Part shown: positions 1 through 6,021 of the stretch, piece after piece
How the letters are laid out: every line of letters begins with the position of its first letter
Numbering within the stretch: position 1 is the first letter of the stretch
Origin: Ruminococcus sp. 210702-SL.1.03
GTDB taxonomy: Bacteria > Bacillota > Clostridia > Oscillospirales > Ruminococcaceae
Direction: 5' to 3'
DNA length: 15,234 bases
Assembly (NCBI RefSeq): GCF_020559915.1
Contig: NZ_JAJCLZ010000035.1
Location: 1 to 15,234, forward strand
Translations under genes and position numbers: made by a program
Notes under the pieces: generated by a model
Databases searched by the model: none
What the model saw: the letters and a program-made list of their open reading frames with translations, nothing else
Told to the model about the DNA's origin: nothing

Positions 1-315
1 CCAAATTTCTTTGTGGGTATTATTGTCATTTACACGGTTGGGTATTCAGACTCTTTATAATGTTTGGAGGATAATTATGACCCAATTCACAAAATCATTC
101 CTATGGCGCTTCATATTAGACATTATCTTATTGGGAATATTTGTTAGTCTTCGCCAAAATATGTTGATACTGAAAATATCAAAAATTTAACAACGAAGGT
201 TTCTGGTTATATAGACAAGTTAAAGAAATATAATGGTTTTTTTGAAACTCTCAAAGAAATAAGCGGCGTATTGACACTTTCATATTACTCCTCGCAATTT
301 GAAAATTTTGTATAA
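1..315 (+). pseudogene. Possible remnant of a degraded gene
   Basis: Plus-strand frame 1 is protein-like across this stretch but carries TAA at 58-60 and TAG at 145-147 before ending at TAA 313-315. The last piece (148-315, about 55 codons) has no plausible start and reads like a helical C-terminus (for example YIDKLKKYNGFFETLKEISG). Frame 2 is also open from base 2 to TAA 188-190; within it an ATG at 77 lies 7 nt after a GGAGG-type site (66-70) and would give a 37-residue peptide with one hydrophobic segment. I do not recognise either product. The 3' end overlaps the end of the minus-strand gene at 285 by about 30 bp. The simplest reading is a decayed gene continuing from the left of the window; a short membrane peptide at 77-190 is the alternative. 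Confidence 0.25.
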
Positions 316-851
316 AACGTTTTGATGCGTCCGATCCGCTTATAAAGGGTTGTCTTCTTAATATCAAGCTTTTCGCTGATATCTTTGATTTTATATCCGT
401 CACGGAGCATACTGAGTATTTTGTCAAGCTGATAGCCTTTTTTCTTGAGATAATCGGTAAACTGTTCCATTTCTATCTCCCACTCAACCTGCTCAATCGA
501 GTTGTTTGGATCTGCAATCTCAAAACCGTTTCTATCACGCAGATCTTCAAGCGAACATAGCGCAGATGTTTTATTATTAAGTTTACCCGCCTTAGGACAG
601 CCAAAGCAGCTTTTGGTGCATCTTACCGGCATGCCGTTTTTGCCTTCGATCAGGCACTTATGTTCTCTTTCATCTGCTTTATCTTCGCTCCAGGCAGGCC
701 TCATATAGTCATTGCAGATCTGTTCGTCTGCTTCTTTAATGTATACAAGCTGCATTTTTGAGCCTATCCTTTTATAGGAAACTTTCTCGGCTTCGAAGTT
801 GTTTCCCACCGCAAATTCTTTGCTGATAGGCATATATAATCTTTTGGACAT
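285..851 (-). CDS. Cysteine-rich helix-turn-helix protein, sigma-region-4-like C-terminus
   Basis: A 188-residue protein of unrecognised family. The C-terminal third (about residues 150-178, with IKDISEKLDIKKTTLYKRIG) looks like a helix-turn-helix of the sigma-70 region 4 or recombinase type, preceded by an amphipathic helix (about 120-150). The middle holds a cysteine cluster, C66, C78, C82 and C85 (spacing x11, x3, x2), plus C99, compatible with a zinc or Fe-S site. Small sigma-like HTH proteins are common accessory regulators on Firmicute conjugative elements and prophages, so a regulatory role is inferred. The ATG at 851-849 follows a GGAGG site 9 nt upstream, but that site lies in a hairpin and within an overlapping upstream ORF. 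Stop is TAA. It is the last leftward gene and appears transcribed alone from the promoter at 1080-1108. Confidence 0.75.
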   Translation of the reverse strand: MSKRLYMPISKEFAVGNNFEAEKVSYKRIGSKMQLVYIKEADEQICNDYMRPAWSEDKADEREHKCLIEGKNGMPVRCTKSCFGCPKAGKLNNKTSALCSLEDLRDRNGFEIADPNNSIEQVEWEIEMEQFTDYLKKKGYQLDKILSMLRDGYKIKDISEKLDIKKTTLYKRIGRIKTFYTKFSNCEE

Positions 852-913
852 ATTCTTATTCCTCCTTTTTGGAGGAACCCATGCCCATCTGACGAAATCA
901 AAAGTTTATCCAT
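764..913 (-). CDS. Possible 49-residue leader ORF overlapping the HTH gene
   Basis: The ATG at 913-911 sits 7 nt behind a perfect AGGAGG (921-926 on the plus strand), the better exposed ribosome binding site of this transcript. The frame runs through the hairpin at 858-878, passes the start of the HTH gene in another frame and stops at TAG 88 nt inside it. The peptide (beginning MDKLLISSDGHGF) resembles nothing I know, and its distal half is only the shadow frame of the HTH gene. Its position suggests a role in translational coupling: a ribosome on this ORF would melt the hairpin that covers the downstream GGAGG. The signal is good for initiation and weak for a functional peptide. Confidence 0.35.
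   Translation of the reverse strand: MDKLLISSDGHGFLQKGGIRICPKDYICLSAKNLRWETTSKPRKFPIKG
858..878 (-). promoter_or_regulatory. Hairpin covering the ribosome binding site of the HTH gene
   Basis: In the minus-strand mRNA, TTCCTCC and GGAGGAA pair perfectly around a 5-base A loop, extended by one G-U pair. The 3' arm is the Shine-Dalgarno sequence of the gene starting at 851. The hairpin lies inside the leader ORF 764-913, so translation of that ORF would open it. Confidence 0.55.
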
Positions 914-1073
914 AAGGATTCCTCCTAAAATGGTTAAACTGACTGTCAATAATGATCAGTTGCTCTTATGTCCACAAAGCGGCTTTATTGACACGGGTTA
1001 ATTACTCCCAACTGCCTTGAAGAGAGCCCTTTTGTATCTTGCTCAGGATCATTTCAAAAGAATTTTCTTTTGT
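914..1073 (-). promoter_or_regulatory. Long structured 5' leader of the HTH gene
   Basis: About 160 nt separate the predicted transcription start (near 1073) from the first good ribosome binding site. The stretch contains a perfect 9-bp inverted repeat (TGTCAATAA at 944-952 and TTATTGACA at 985-993, 32 nt apart), a short hairpin CAAAAG/CTTTTG near 1053-1070, and a 16-codon ATG-to-TAA frame at 1052-1002 (MILSKIQKGSLQGSWE) without a convincing ribosome binding site. I match it to no known riboswitch class. A cis-regulatory RNA is inferred from length and pairing only. Confidence 0.35.
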
Positions 1074-1079
1074 GTCCTC

Positions 1080-1108
1080 ATTATAACATAGCCTGATCGT
1101 GGGGGCAA
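1080..1108 (-). promoter_or_regulatory. Vegetative promoter for the HTH gene transcript
   Basis: Reading leftward: -35 TTGCCC (1108-1103), a 17-bp spacer, and a perfect -10 TATAAT (1085-1080) with a TG one base upstream (extended -10). The transcript would start near 1073 and run toward 285. Confidence 0.65.
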
Positions 1109-1139
1109 TCAACTCAGACTTTAATAACGAAAACCCAGC

Positions 1140-1191
1140 AAAAAAGGGCTTATCTGCTGTTTCATGGTCTGAAAACGGCGGATAAGCCCTT
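1140..1191 (-). terminator. Intrinsic terminator behind the ImmA-type gene
   Basis: A perfect 11-bp inverted repeat (AAGGGCTTATC at 1144-1154, GATAAGCCCTT at 1181-1191) continues inward as an imperfect GCTGTTTCA/TGAAAACGGC stem. On the minus strand the hairpin is followed by a run of T residues (plus-strand A run 1140-1145), so it ends the leftward transcript from 3247 before the promoter at 1108-1080. Confidence 0.8.
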
Positions 1192-1261
1192 AAATTTATA
1201 TATTTTATTAAAGTCTAACGCGAATAATTATGCTCAAAAAAATAAGATTTGTATAGTTGCA

Positions 1262-3247
1262 CTAATTTATCTTGTGAAATTTGTGCACTTTTCTCTTTTT
1301 GCTTTTTTCTCTCTCTTCCCAGTTTTGTTGGTCTTTTTCAGCTCGTTTTTTATCATATAGTTTGATTTTAGGCGATTCGATCTCATCAAGGTATTTCTGC
1401 CACTGTTCAAGTGTTTCATCTGTATGGCACATTACAAGATCCATAAAGATGAAACCTTCTGTAGTATGAGGAAAGTCTACTTGAGCTTTTTTCATCAGAT
1501 CAAGGCAATATGCAGGAGCAAGATTTAATCCTATAAATAGTTTCATTAGGGTTTGTAATTTTACTTCTTTAACTTTTCCGGTTCGTATATGGCTTAACGA
1601 CTGTGTGCTGATCTGAGATCTCTGAAATAATTCAAAAGCAGTTAGTCCTTTTCGCTTAATATGAAAGTTTAAAGTTTTTACAAAAGATCCGGGTAGATCT
1701 TCGAAAACCTTTACCATCTCTTTCGCACCGCTTTTAACTTTCTTTAATTCATTTTTTTGTATATCGTTTAATTCGCATACTTTGGTTGTTATATCATTGT
1801 TTGCTTCCACAAAAAAACTCGCCGAGATCTCTCTGCAAAGAAACCCTAAATTACCATACGAATCATCATACGCTCTATCGTATTTCCTTTCACGTTTAAA
1901 AACAAGGCAGCACTCGTCAGCATGGTCGAGCGCGTATCTTGTCATTGAAGGAAAGCCCTCTTTATCATACTGTATGTACTTTTCATTGTTGATGCAAAGC
2001 ATATTGTTGACGAATACTATTTTATTGGCGAGGAACAGAGCGTACAGATCGGGCGAATCGATGACTAATTTTGCCGCACTTACTGAGTTGATGACAAATG
2101 TTTCATTTTTGCCTAACGCATTCTTGTCAAAAGAGAAAGGCTTGATGTACTTGCCGTCAACATAAACGAATACACCCTTTGCCTGCTCAAACCCTAACTC
2201 AGCCGCACGCAGCTTTGCCGAAGACCTTGATACATTGAAAAAGGCAGCGGTGCTGTCAATAGTCTGTTGAAATAACTCTGCATCTCTTACGTTTTCGGGC
2301 GTTGTTCGACGGAGTGCCGCAAACTTGTCTTTTATATACTTCCTTGTCATTGACGCAGGCATAAGTATTTTGGGAGCAAGCTCGTTTGCCTGCCATTCTA
2401 TCCAGTCGATCTCGGTAGCCTTTGATCCTGTTTTGTTTGAATAGCCTGATTCTTTGTATGCCATGGATACGGGGTCTTTTGTCAATAACTTTTTCATTTC
2501 AAAAAACAGCCTGTGCCATTTCCAATGGACACATTCGTGGATTATAGTATTGCTCAAAGTGCCGAACTTGCAGTCGGGATCTATAAGTATTGAGCCTGCT
2601 GATATGTTTGCTTCGGTTAAATCTAGCAAAGGATATTTTTTATATACTTTTTCTATGGCGGGATCAAAATATATCTTGCCGCAAATGTTGTTTTCCAATG
2701 GGGCGGAGTATATTTCCAGACCCATGTTTGCGGCAACTTCTACTGCGGGCAATCTCATAGGTTCTTCAAGTGCAGCAGGGCAGTACTCTTTCAAAAACTG
2801 TTCGGCGACATCATCGGCATCCTTGACATACAGATACGGCACGAGCGAGCGGCTGAGATTATTTCTTCCGTCGAATTCTTCTTTGCTGTATTCCTCAACA
2901 CTGGTGATCTTAAAGTTTTTCATTCCGTCATTCAGCATACAGCTTGCTTCCAAAGAAAGCCACATGGAAGTTATTTTATCCTCATGATCGTGGTAATATC
3001 TTTTGTCGGCGGATACATATGCGAGAACATCTATCCTAAAGCTTAGGTTTTCATCTTCCAGCGAACTTGTTTTTTTGAAAGATACTCCGTTAATATCCAT
3101 GCCCTCAAATTCGAGCTTTTGAGCATTAGCTATTTTATCATCTGAAAGTGAGCTTTTATTGTCGGTAATAAATTCCTCAATGCTGCCGGCTATGACATCG
3201 TAATAGTTATCATAGAGAAATTTTTCAAAAGTTATACTGTTGCCCAT
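1262..3247 (-). CDS. Large ImmA/IrrE-family metallopeptidase with C-terminal HTH
   Basis: A 661-residue protein with a gluzincin-type centre: HECVH at 237-241 (H237, E238, H241) and a likely third zinc ligand E289 in WQANELAP. ImmA/IrrE peptidases cleave Cro/CI-like repressors and so induce mobile elements or stress genes. A C-terminal XRE-like HTH (about 525-575, with LTAFELFQRSQISTQSLSHI) suggests DNA binding in the same chain. The first 160 residues and the region 355-510 match nothing I recognise. Typical ImmA proteins have 130-400 residues, so this is a much enlarged version. The ATG follows a GGAG site by 6-7 nt; the gene has its own promoter (3302-3330) and terminator (1140-1191). It ends in TAG, and its base composition is visibly more AT-rich than the replication genes to the right. 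No separate CI-like repressor is in the window; this protein may act on one outside it, or may itself combine regulator and protease. The peptidase call is firm; the target is unknown. Confidence 0.82.
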   Translation of the reverse strand: MGNSITFEKFLYDNYYDVIAGSIEEFITDNKSSLSDDKIANAQKLEFEGMDINGVSFKKTSSLEDENLSFRIDVLAYVSADKRYYHDHEDKITSMWLSLEASCMLNDGMKNFKITSVEEYSKEEFDGRNNLSRSLVPYLYVKDADDVAEQFLKEYCPAALEEPMRLPAVEVAANMGLEIYSAPLENNICGKIYFDPAIEKVYKKYPLLDLTEANISAGSILIDPDCKFGTLSNTIIHECVHWKWHRLFFEMKKLLTKDPVSMAYKESGYSNKTGSKATEIDWIEWQANELAPKILMPASMTRKYIKDKFAALRRTTPENVRDAELFQQTIDSTAAFFNVSRSSAKLRAAELGFEQAKGVFVYVDGKYIKPFSFDKNALGKNETFVINSVSAAKLVIDSPDLYALFLANKIVFVNNMLCINNEKYIQYDKEGFPSMTRYALDHADECCLVFKRERKYDRAYDDSYGNLGFLCREISASFFVEANNDITTKVCELNDIQKNELKKVKSGAKEMVKVFEDLPGSFVKTLNFHIKRKGLTAFELFQRSQISTQSLSHIRTGKVKEVKLQTLMKLFIGLNLAPAYCLDLMKKAQVDFPHTTEGFIFMDLVMCHTDETLEQWQKYLDEIESPKIKLYDKKRAEKDQQNWEEREKSKKRKVHKFHKIN

Positions 3248-3301
3248 TTTTGGCTCCTTTTTTATGAGTAATGGTCAGAAAGTTTTTATGCGTATAGCCA
3301 T

Positions 3302-3330
3302 ATTATAACACTTTCAGACATAAAATACAA
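3302..3330 (-). promoter_or_regulatory. Vegetative promoter of the ImmA-type gene
   Basis: Reading leftward: -35 TTGTAT (3330-3325), a 17-bp spacer, -10 TATAAT (3307-3302) preceded by TG one base upstream. The start would lie about 45 nt before the ATG at 3247. It sits directly behind the terminator of the replication operon, so the peptidase is an independent unit. Confidence 0.65.
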
Positions 3331-3343
3331 GACTTTTTGCATG

Positions 3344-3380
3344 AAAATGCCGCCTAAGAATGATTATTCCTTGGCGGCAC
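3344..3380 (-). terminator. Terminator of the leftward replication operon
   Basis: TGCCGCC (3348-3354) pairs with GGCGGCA (3373-3379), and the inner parts AAGAAT and ATTCCTT extend the stem with small bulges. On the minus strand it begins 8 nt after the polymerase stop and is followed by TTTT. Confidence 0.7.
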
Positions 3381-3387
3381 TTTGGGG

Positions 3388-3765
3388 TCATTCTTTTTTG
3401 TAGTGTTCGCACTCAAAGCCGTCCGCTCTCAGTGCCAGTCCCGGTATCCATTCGGGCGTTCGCCCCATTCGCTCACATACAGCGTCAAGGTCAGTATCAG
3501 CACGGCATTCAATAATAAGCTCGTCATGAACGTGCCCGACAATAAAGCAATGTGAAAGCGTTCTCATCGCATAGCAGAGTATATCGCGGCTAACTGCCTG
3601 AACGATGTTTTCCACAAATTTCGGTCCGTATGATTCGATAAGATCCCACTTCTTTTTTGCATCGATGCCGTAGTATGCTACCGATTCTCCGCCGAATTTG
3701 TTTGTAGTTTTCCGCGGATTCACATAGCTCAGCCGCCTGCCAGAGGGAAGCGTGATGAAGAGCAT
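3388..3765 (-). CDS. Family A DNA polymerase, C-terminal part (palm motif C)
   Basis: This 125-residue frame continues the polymerase frame at 3775-5379: only the TAG and three codons (Arg-Ser-Gly) separate them, and the phase is the same. It starts in a conserved strand (MLFITLPSGRRLSYV) and contains motif C as HVHDELIIE, with the catalytic D81 and E82, ending in TGA. Without it the upstream product lacks a catalytic carboxylate. The ATG at 3765 has only a weak purine stretch upstream, so efficient independent initiation is doubtful. Together the two parts make about 663 residues, the normal size for phage exonuclease-polymerase proteins of this type. Annotators may list it as a separate small DNA polymerase protein; I read it as the 3' portion of one broken gene. 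Confidence 0.8.
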   Translation of the reverse strand: MLFITLPSGRRLSYVNPRKTTNKFGGESVAYYGIDAKKKWDLIESYGPKFVENIVQAVSRDILCYAMRTLSHCFIVGHVHDELIIECRADTDLDAVCERMGRTPEWIPGLALRADGFECEHYKKE

Positions 3766-3774
3766 TCCCGATCT

Positions 3775-3777
3775 CTA
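3775..3777 (-). other. In-frame amber codon inside the polymerase gene
   Basis: A single TAG separates two parts of one polymerase frame with no frameshift. One substitution from CAG, AAG, GAG, TGG, TAT, TAC, TTG or TCG would produce it. The ImmA-type gene and the truncated cytosine methyltransferase also end in TAG, so amber is used as an ordinary stop nearby; this favours a nonsense mutation over systematic recoding. Confidence 0.85.
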
Positions 3778-5379
3778 GTACACCTCTATACAGCCGACTT
3801 TTGCGGGCAGCCGCATTTGTATAGCCTGCTTTACCGCATCGTCTATCTCATGCCAATATTCCACGATGTGCGGATTTGACTGCCGCCATGAATTTACCAG
3901 CGGCTGAAGCTCCTCTTCACAAAGCCCCATTTCAATAGCGCCCATAGCTTTTAATGCACCAACTCCGCCGCCGTAGCCAAGCGCAAGCTCTGCGATCTTG
4001 CCTTTTTGCCGCAGGTGGCTGTTTGCCCCATGCTTTTCAACAGGCACTCCAAACATCTTGCTTGCCGACGCGCAGTAAATATCTCCGCCCGACTCAAATA
4101 CCTCAGACCGCCACTTTTCTCCCGCAAGGTGCGAAAGCACACGGGCTTCGATAGCGCTGAAATCCGCCACTATATATTTATACCCCGTACGCGGTATAAA
4201 AGCCGTGCGTATGAGGTTGGAAAGCACGAGCGGAACGTTCTCGTAAAGCAGGTCAAGCGTATCATAGTCGCCGCTTTTCACAAGACTTCGTGCCTCTGAG
4301 AGATCTTCCATATGGTTTTGCGGCAGGTTTTGAAGCTGAACGATACGCCCTGAAAAACGTCCGCTGCGGTTCGCTCCGTAGAAAAGAAACATTCCCCTGC
4401 ACCTAAGGTCGCCGCACATTGCGTTGTCCATTGCCTGATATTTGCGTACAGATGATTTTGCAAGTTTCTGACGCAGAGATAAGACCTCCGCTATGTTTTT
4501 GTCGGCGCTTTTCATAAGCTCGGCGACATCCTTTTTGCCGAGCGAAGGCGCTTTAACATTATTTTCTTCCAAAAATGCCTTCATCTGCGCCACGCTGTTT
4601 GGATTTTCAAGGTGCGTTTTTTCTTTGAGCAGATCGGTTATTTTTGACTTGCTCAGCTCATCTATCTTTATCGCGTTTCGTACAAGTGCGGCATCGCAAA
4701 GTATGCCTCTGTCATTTATCTCCTGATCGAGATGGTATTCCTCCCAGACATTTGCGGGTACGGGGTACTTCTGCAAACGCTTTTGTATCTGCATTTCAAC
4801 CTCAACATCTCGCTTGTTGTATTTCTTGAAAAGTCCCCACCTTTGGGGCGAATGTTCGGGCAGGTTTCTTGTGCGGCCGCCGTTTGACTTTGTGGCTTTG
4901 CAGGGAACGCAAAAGTAGCGGATAAGCTCTTTGCCTTCCTTTAATTTCTGCTCCGAAAGCCCGAGTACAGCGCCGACCTGCTCGAGCGAGCGGGGAAGTC
5001 CGTTGTAAAGTGCAAGCACCATCGAGCACCTCCATGACGAGGGGTCAAGGTATCTGCCGACGGTATCCTCAGGTACGCTGTAAGAGCAAAAATGCTCGGG
5101 GTGATATTTGAACAGCCAGTTTGAAAGGCAAATGCGCTCAAAATTTGCGTTGAATGCCCACTTGATGCAGTTCTCATCGCTTATGGCGGCTAATATCTCT
5201 TCGGGCACATTTTCTCCGCAAGCGAGGTCATAAACAGTAGGCGGCATATCATTCACCGAAACGCAGAGCAGAAGTATCTCGAATTCGGGGTCTTCGCTGT
5301 AGCGATACACGCCGCATTTTTGAAGATCAGCGGGGCTGTATGTTTCCAGATCAAGCGAAAGCTTTGTTATTTTGTCCAT
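3775..5379 (-). CDS. Family A DNA polymerase with 3'-5' exonuclease, ended early by TAG
   Basis: The phage replicative polymerase. The N-terminus is a DnaQ-like 3'-5' exonuclease: Exo I D10 and E12 (LDLET), Exo II about 76-90 (FNANFERICLSNWL), Exo III Y187 to D191. Then comes the polymerase fold: motif A about 404-413 with D406 (VADFSAIEAR) and the motif B O-helix 457-470 (R457, K461, Y469, G470). The frame stops at TAG (3777-3775) after 534 residues, before motif C, which lies in the same frame at 3388-3765. As read, the 534-residue product should be unable to polymerise. The ATG at 5379 follows an AAAGGA site. It is the last gene of the leftward operon, behind the DUF2815 gene and a possible attenuator. 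Order and partners are those of a standard phage replication module. Family assignment is firm; whether the gene is functional is the open question. Confidence 0.88.
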   Translation of the reverse strand: MDKITKLSLDLETYSPADLQKCGVYRYSEDPEFEILLLCVSVNDMPPTVYDLACGENVPEEILAAISDENCIKWAFNANFERICLSNWLFKYHPEHFCSYSVPEDTVGRYLDPSSWRCSMVLALYNGLPRSLEQVGAVLGLSEQKLKEGKELIRYFCVPCKATKSNGGRTRNLPEHSPQRWGLFKKYNKRDVEVEMQIQKRLQKYPVPANVWEEYHLDQEINDRGILCDAALVRNAIKIDELSKSKITDLLKEKTHLENPNSVAQMKAFLEENNVKAPSLGKKDVAELMKSADKNIAEVLSLRQKLAKSSVRKYQAMDNAMCGDLRCRGMFLFYGANRSGRFSGRIVQLQNLPQNHMEDLSEARSLVKSGDYDTLDLLYENVPLVLSNLIRTAFIPRTGYKYIVADFSAIEARVLSHLAGEKWRSEVFESGGDIYCASASKMFGVPVEKHGANSHLRQKGKIAELALGYGGGVGALKAMGAIEMGLCEEELQPLVNSWRQSNPHIVEYWHEIDDAVKQAIQMRLPAKVGCIEVY

Positions 5380-5400
5380 AGTTTATCCTTTCCGAATAAA

Positions 5401-5441
5401 TTTTAAAAATAATCGGCAGCAAGAAAACTCCTGCCGCCGAT
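5401..5441 (-). terminator. Possible attenuator between the DUF2815 and polymerase genes
   Basis: ATCGGC (5412-5417) and GCCGAT (5436-5441), or alternatively CGGCAG and CTGCCG, form a GC-rich hairpin in the 81-nt gap. On the minus strand it is followed by a T-rich stretch (plus-strand A run 5405-5409). It could reduce polymerase expression relative to the SSB-like protein, or be only partly effective. Confidence 0.45.
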
Positions 5442-5460
5442 ATTTTAGCTGTTAAGTATA

Positions 5461-6021
5461 TCAGCTGAGAAAATCATCATCTTCGCTGTCAAGACCCGCA
5501 AATTCGGTCTCGGCATTCACACGTCCGCCGAGGGGTTCGCCGTCACGAAGCTTCTGCATCGCAAGCAGTCCTGCCGCGATACCCCTGTTTCCGTTCTTTG
5601 AGAAACAGTAGAAATTGATAGACGCCCTGCCGTAGATACCTGAGTAAAGCTCTGAGGTATCGATGATAAGGCTGTTGTTGCCGTCAACTACGCCCGGCTT
5701 TCTGGTGCTGTTCGCGTTGAGAAAGTAAGAGTTAGCGTAGGTGGGGTCATCGGGGCGCTCCTTGTCGCCGTCGCGCAGGGGAGTCTTGATGTTTTCAAGG
5801 GCGGGTACGCTCTTTCCGCTGCCGCGGAGGGTAGCCTCTCCGTCCTCGTAAGCCGCCTTGATAGCCGCCTTGATCTTGCTGACGGTAACGGTGTCATCCT
5901 TAGAGATGATAAGGCAGGCTGAATACTTCGGTGTGCCGCCGTTTACCGACTTAGGTTCGTTCACGTTGAGGAACGCAAATCTCGTGTTTTTTCCTGTGAT
6001 AGCTTTTGTTCTGTTAGTCAT
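5461..6021 (-). CDS. DUF2815 family ssDNA-binding-like phage protein
   Basis: A 186-residue protein of the DUF2815 type, found in Firmicute phages next to DUF2800 and family A polymerase genes and considered a phage single-stranded DNA-binding protein with an OB fold. The sequence supports this: an RFAFLNVNEPKSVNGGTPKY N-terminus typical of the family, a predicted beta-rich core, and a very acidic C-terminal tail with a bulky hydrophobic residue near the end (DSEDDDFLS). Such tails recruit replication proteins in bacterial SSB and T7 gp2.5. Its ATG overlaps the stop of the DUF2800 gene by 4 nt (ATGA), so the two are translationally coupled. It would coat single strands during phage replication and contact the polymerase encoded next. 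Family recognition is good; the SSB function is known for the family type and not shown here. Confidence 0.85.
   Translation of the reverse strand: MTNRTKAITGKNTRFAFLNVNEPKSVNGGTPKYSACLIISKDDTVTVSKIKAAIKAAYEDGEATLRGSGKSVPALENIKTPLRDGDKERPDDPTYANSYFLNANSTRKPGVVDGNNSLIIDTSELYSGIYGRASINFYCFSKNGNRGIAAGLLAMQKLRDGEPLGGRVNAETEFAGLDSEDDDFLS

Noticed and set aside
2454..2987. Plus-strand 177-residue frame inside the ImmA-type gene
   Set aside because: It is antisense to the zinc peptidase core with its HExxH motif and has no promoter or ribosome binding site.
3775..5379. Genome-wide amber recoding (TAG read as an amino acid), as in some gut phages
   Set aside because: Only one gene has an internal TAG, the ImmA-type gene ends naturally in TAG, and no suppressor tRNA is seen in the window. 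A single nonsense mutation is simpler.
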